Positions 4,845 through 7,522 of a stretch of 7,522 nucleotides of DNA are shown here, in pieces. Each line of letters starts with the position of its first letter. Within the stretch, counting starts at the first letter, position 1. The notes below the pieces were generated by a model. The model saw only the letters and a list, made by a program, of their open reading frames with translations, was not told the origin of the DNA and did not search any database. Source of the DNA: Candidatus Eiseniibacteriota bacterium (lineage in GTDB: Bacteria > Joyebacterota > Joyebacteria > Joyebacterales > Joyebacteraceae); the NCBI GenBank assembly GCA_030630395.1, contig DAOVNE010000053.1, forward strand, positions 1 through 7,522. Direction: 5' to 3'. Both the position numbers and the translations under genes were made by a program.

Positions 4845-6413
4845 ATGAGTGGCACGAGAGAACGGATGCGACGTGCGTTCGAGCGGAGCGAGGACCACCT
4901 CGGTCGCTCGTGGCCCGTGTGGGTTCTCGCCATCCTGATGTATGCCGCCTTTGCGTCGGTGGTTCTCGCCAAGATTCGTCTGCCTGATCCCCTGTATCTC
5001 ATTGTCTTCGTCATGGCGTTCGCCATTGTCTCCGTAACCCTGTTCAAGATCGAGTGGGCGGTCCTCGGCCTCGCGGTGATGATCGCATTCACAAGGCCGG
5101 GGGTCAGCGTCGGTCCTGGGAGTGTCTTCCACATCAGCGGCTTCAACCTTGCGCTCGTCGGTGTCTGGATGGTCTATATCGTCCGGTACGCTGCGGACGC
5201 CAAGATGGCGGCGCAGGGTCCATTGGTACAGCGGACTGAGCTCGATAGGATCATAGGCACCTTCCTGATTCTGGTGACGCTGGCGATGCTCATGGGGTTG
5301 AACAAGAACTGGCAGGAGCTCGCGCGTGCAAGAGTCCTGCTCTACTGGAAGGAGCAGATACTCTACTTCGCCTGGTTCTACCTTGTCGTGACCATGCTCA
5401 GGACACCGAAGGACCTGAGGCGCTTCGCGATTGTTTTTGCTACCGCAGGCATCTTCATCGCCGCCGTCGGTCTGTACAATAGATTTGGTGGCGCCGTGGA
5501 AGCTGTCCACGCGACAACGGAGGAAATCGAGGCCGGCGTGATCGGAGGTCGTGCCGAGGGGGCCGGCACGGCGTTCCTTGGTCTTGGGCACCCGAATTTC
5601 CTAGGTGCGTTTCTCATCATGTCCATGCCGTTCTGGTTCTTCGCTGTCGATCATCTGAAGAGAAGGTGGCACAAGCTTTTTGCCGATGGCGCCATCCTTC
5701 TTGGGTTCCTGGGACTCCTGTTCACGTACTCGCGGAGCGCCTGGTTTGGAGTTGTGGCCGGCATCGGCATGCTGAGTCTGAGTGACAGGCGAGCCATCAC
5801 GAGGATCATCGTCTTCCTCATTCTCTTCGCCGTCGTGGCGCAGGCGCTTTCGCTTGCCTACACGGGCACGGGCGCAGCGGATCTCGTAGCCATGAGGTTC
5901 GAGCAGCTGAACAGAAGTAACTACTCGGCGAGGCCTGCCATCTTCAGGAGTGCTCTGGAGGTGATAGGGAACAACCCTCTGACCGGCGTCGGGCCCGGCG
6001 CATTCTCGTATCACGCGGACAGCAGCATGGTGGGTGGCGTCCTCTTGCAGGCGCACAATCTGCTTCTCACTATCGCGGCTGAGATGGGCATCCCGGCGGC
6101 GATCACATACATCATCCTCCTTATCGCCATCTTCCGAATGGGGATAAGGAACCTCCGCGCCGTCGCGCGCGAGCCGGGGTACGGCTTCATCGCACAGGGC
6201 GCCTACGCCGGGTTCTTCGCGATCGTGGCGCAGACCTTCTTCGTCCACCTCTTTCATCACCGCAACGTCGGATACGCTCTCTACGCGCTCCTTGCGATCA
6301 TCGTGGCAATGAACCGGATGGTGCGTGAGGGACAGCTTCCGATTCCACGCGAGGGCGGCGATGAGGCGGACAGGACACCGGCCCGAGCTGACTCGGTCTG
6401 GGTCGAGCCATGA
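4845..6413 (+). CDS. O-antigen ligase / Wzy polymerase family membrane protein
   Basis: This 522-residue protein has roughly 11-12 hydrophobic segments, including about 24-42, 49-67, 70-83, 98-113, 134-151, 171-185, 193-210, 250-268, 281-294, 319-338, 411-430 and 446-490, with a short charged cytoplasmic C-terminus. It carries the signatures of the Wzy_C/WaaL family: HPNFLGAFL at 249-257, TYSRSAW at 294-300, a periplasmic loop with NPLTGVGPGAF at 377-387, and AHNLLLTIAAEMGIP at 403-417. Arg297 and His404 fall at positions that are conserved and functionally important in the family. Such enzymes use polyprenyl-linked glycans in the periplasm, either polymerising repeat units (Wzy) or ligating a finished chain (WaaL). 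Beside a chain-length determinant and an OPX protein, the polymerase role is more likely, but sequence alone does not settle it. The start is ATG at 4845 with GGGAG 7 bases upstream. The stop overlaps the next gene. Confidence 0.87.
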   Translation: MSGTRERMRRAFERSEDHLGRSWPVWVLAILMYAAFASVVLAKIRLPDPLYLIVFVMAFAIVSVTLFKIEWAVLGLAVMIAFTRPGVSVGPGSVFHISGFNLALVGVWMVYIVRYAADAKMAAQGPLVQRTELDRIIGTFLILVTLAMLMGLNKNWQELARARVLLYWKEQILYFAWFYLVVTMLRTPKDLRRFAIVFATAGIFIAAVGLYNRFGGAVEAVHATTEEIEAGVIGGRAEGAGTAFLGLGHPNFLGAFLIMSMPFWFFAVDHLKRRWHKLFADGAILLGFLGLLFTYSRSAWFGVVAGIGMLSLSDRRAITRIIVFLILFAVVAQALSLAYTGTGAADLVAMRFEQLNRSNYSARPAIFRSALEVIGNNPLTGVGPGAFSYHADSSMVGGVLLQAHNLLLTIAAEMGIPAAITYIILLIAIFRMGIRNLRAVAREPGYGFIAQGAYAGFFAIVAQTFFVHLFHHRNVGYALYALLAIIVAMNRMVREGQLPIPREGGDEADRTPARADSVWVEP

Positions 6414-7522
6414 TGAGCGAGAATCGAGTCGGCACGCTTCCCGGGAGGATCGCTTTCTACACCGATGCGCGAGCATGGGGTGGAGCCGAGGTCTATATGA
6501 CCCAGGTAGCCCTGGGTCTGAAGAGAGCGGGCTTCGATCCACGGCTGCTTGTTGCGGACCGTCGGGAAGTGGATGAGTGGGTAGAGCACCTTCGCGAGCA
6601 GGGGCTTGACGTCAAGCGCTTCCCTCCCGGCAAGGAGTTCAATCCACGGGTCTTCTTCGATGGGCTGAGGCTCCTTCGTGGTTTCGAGATCGTGCACTTC
6701 AACAAGACCCATCCGAGGAACTGCCTTCCCGCAGTGTGGGCCGCACGGCTTGCAGGAGCCAGCGTGGTGGTCGCAACTGAACACATAGCACGTTCTCCCG
6801 ACTCGAACGTGCTGTTCGGCCGACGGATCATCACGGCTCTCGTGAGGCTCACCAACAGACTGATAGACATGACCATAGCCGTCTCCGAACTGAGCAGGGA
6901 GATACTCATCAGGAACTACGGGATCCCCAAGGAGAAGATCGTCGAAGTCAAGAACGGGATCGATCTCTCGCAGTTCGACACGGTGTTCGATGCGAGCGCT
7001 GTGCGTGCGGATCTCGGCCTTGGTGTATCGGATCCGGTTGCTGTGCTCGTCGGGCGGATGGCCGATGGGAAGGGGCACGTCTTCGCTCTCAGGGCCATCG
7101 AGGAGATCCGGAAGCGGATACCCGACTATCGTCTCGTATTCGTGGGGGAGGGCGGGATCGAGGAGAAGCTGAGGGCGGAGGCCGAGAGCCTCGGTCTCAC
7201 AACCGAGGTGATCTGGGCCGGCTTCAGACGCGACGTGCCCGCGATACTCGCCTCTGCCGACCTCCTGATCCTTCCTTCTGAAGGCGAGAGTCTGCCGTTC
7301 GTGATCCTGGAAGCGATGGGTTCGAGGCTGCCGGTCGTCGCGTCAGACGTGGGAGGTATCAGCGAACAGATCGAAGACGGAGTCACTGGCCGCCTGATTC
7401 GCCCGCGCGACGCCGCGGGGCTGGCGGAGGCCATCATCGATGTGCTGAGCCGGCCTGACAGGGGAAGATCGCTCGGAGAAGCGGGACGCCGCAAGCTCGA
7501 GGCGGAATTCTCAATAGAAGCA
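6410..7522 (+). CDS. GT4-family glycosyltransferase, GT-B fold (3' partial)
   Basis: The frame is open from ATG at 6410 to the right edge: 371 residues, probably lacking only a short C-terminal end. It is a retaining GT-B enzyme of the GT4 family, expected to add a sugar to a lipid-linked glycan on the cytoplasmic face of the inner membrane using a nucleotide-sugar. The N-terminal acceptor domain has ARAWGGAEVY (20-29, the glycine-rich loop) and TEHIARSP (123-130). AVSE (157-160) and VKNGIDLSQF (180-189) mark the domain junction. The donor domain shows VGRMADGKGH (214-223), with Arg216 and Lys221 at the usual phosphate-binding positions, and the EX7E motif E293-SLPFVIL-E301, followed by GSRLPVVASDVGG. 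The ATG overlaps the upstream TGA (ATGA at 6410-6413) and no strong ribosome binding site precedes it, so translation is probably coupled to the polymerase gene. ATG at 6413 is an equally possible start. Sugar specificity cannot be read from the sequence. Confidence 0.93.
   Translation, partial: MMSENRVGTLPGRIAFYTDARAWGGAEVYMTQVALGLKRAGFDPRLLVADRREVDEWVEHLREQGLDVKRFPPGKEFNPRVFFDGLRLLRGFEIVHFNKTHPRNCLPAVWAARLAGASVVVATEHIARSPDSNVLFGRRIITALVRLTNRLIDMTIAVSELSREILIRNYGIPKEKIVEVKNGIDLSQFDTVFDASAVRADLGLGVSDPVAVLVGRMADGKGHVFALRAIEEIRKRIPDYRLVFVGEGGIEEKLRAEAESLGLTTEVIWAGFRRDVPAILASADLLILPSEGESLPFVILEAMGSRLPVVASDVGGISEQIEDGVTGRLIRPRDAAGLAEAIIDVLSRPDRGRSLGEAGRRKLEAEFSIEA

Noticed and set aside
4496..4987. 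Plus-strand reading frame overlapping the kinase-like gene end and the polymerase start
   Set aside because: It overlaps two well-supported genes in another frame, shows no recognisable domain and has no ribosome binding site.
4776..7078. Long minus-strand reading frames (for example 4776-5591, 5601-6542 and 6281-7078)
   Set aside because: They lie opposite genes with clear family motifs on the + strand, their translations are charged, low-complexity and motif-free, and GC-rich coding DNA commonly produces such shadows.
1..7522. CRISPR arrays, tRNA or rRNA genes, insertion sequences, attachment sites
   Set aside because: I saw no regularly spaced repeats, no cloverleaf-like segment, no transposase or integrase coding and no flanking terminal repeats; genes fill nearly the whole window.

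Overview
The window is one strand-consistent stretch of a bacterial exopolysaccharide or capsule assembly locus. All seven supported genes read on the + strand and are tightly packed. The sequence is GC-rich, with many G/C-ending codons and frequent AGG/AGA arginine codons. One gene appears to use a TTG start. A predicted outer-membrane lipoprotein of the polysaccharide-export (OPX) family points to a diderm (Gram-negative-type) bacterium. I cannot name the taxon; nothing seen identifies a well-known model genus, and an uncultivated lineage is possible.

Layout: (1) 3-782 is the C-terminal part of a polytopic membrane protein resembling GT39/ArnT-type glycosyltransferases, cut by the left edge. 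(2) 783-871 is a short leader with a sigma70-like promoter candidate overlapping the end of gene 1, a small hairpin and a clear ribosome binding site. (3) 872-1654 is an OPX (Wza-like) lipoprotein. (4) 1690-3048 is a chain-length determinant, i.e. a polysaccharide co-polymerase without the fused kinase. (5) 3050-3904 is an ExeA/GspA-like AAA ATPase. (6) 3930-4736 is a CpsD/CapB-family BY-kinase-like P-loop protein with degenerate active-site motifs. (7) 4737-4844 is a spacer. (8) 4845-6413 is a Wzy/O-antigen-ligase family membrane protein. (9) 6410-7522 is a GT4 glycosyltransferase overlapping gene 8 by 4 bases and cut by the right edge.

How the genes fit together (inference from family knowledge): glycosyltransferases build lipid-linked repeat units, the Wzy protein polymerises them in the periplasm, the co-polymerase with its cytoplasmic partner sets chain length, and the OPX lipoprotein carries the chain to or through the outer membrane. 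The combination of short OPX, kinase-less co-polymerase, ExeA-like ATPase and separate kinase-like protein is the gene set known from exosortase (XrtA/PEP-CTERM)-associated EPS loci. No exosortase or PEP-CTERM protein is encoded in this window.

Most of the locus is conventional. The most unusual element is the BY-kinase homologue. It lacks the Walker A lysine, has a changed Walker A' motif, seems to have lost the arginines of the EX2RX2R oligomerisation motif, and has no C-terminal tyrosine cluster. Its immediate neighbour is an ATPase with intact Walker motifs. This suggests a pseudokinase-plus-ATPase arrangement in place of the usual phosphorylation switch.
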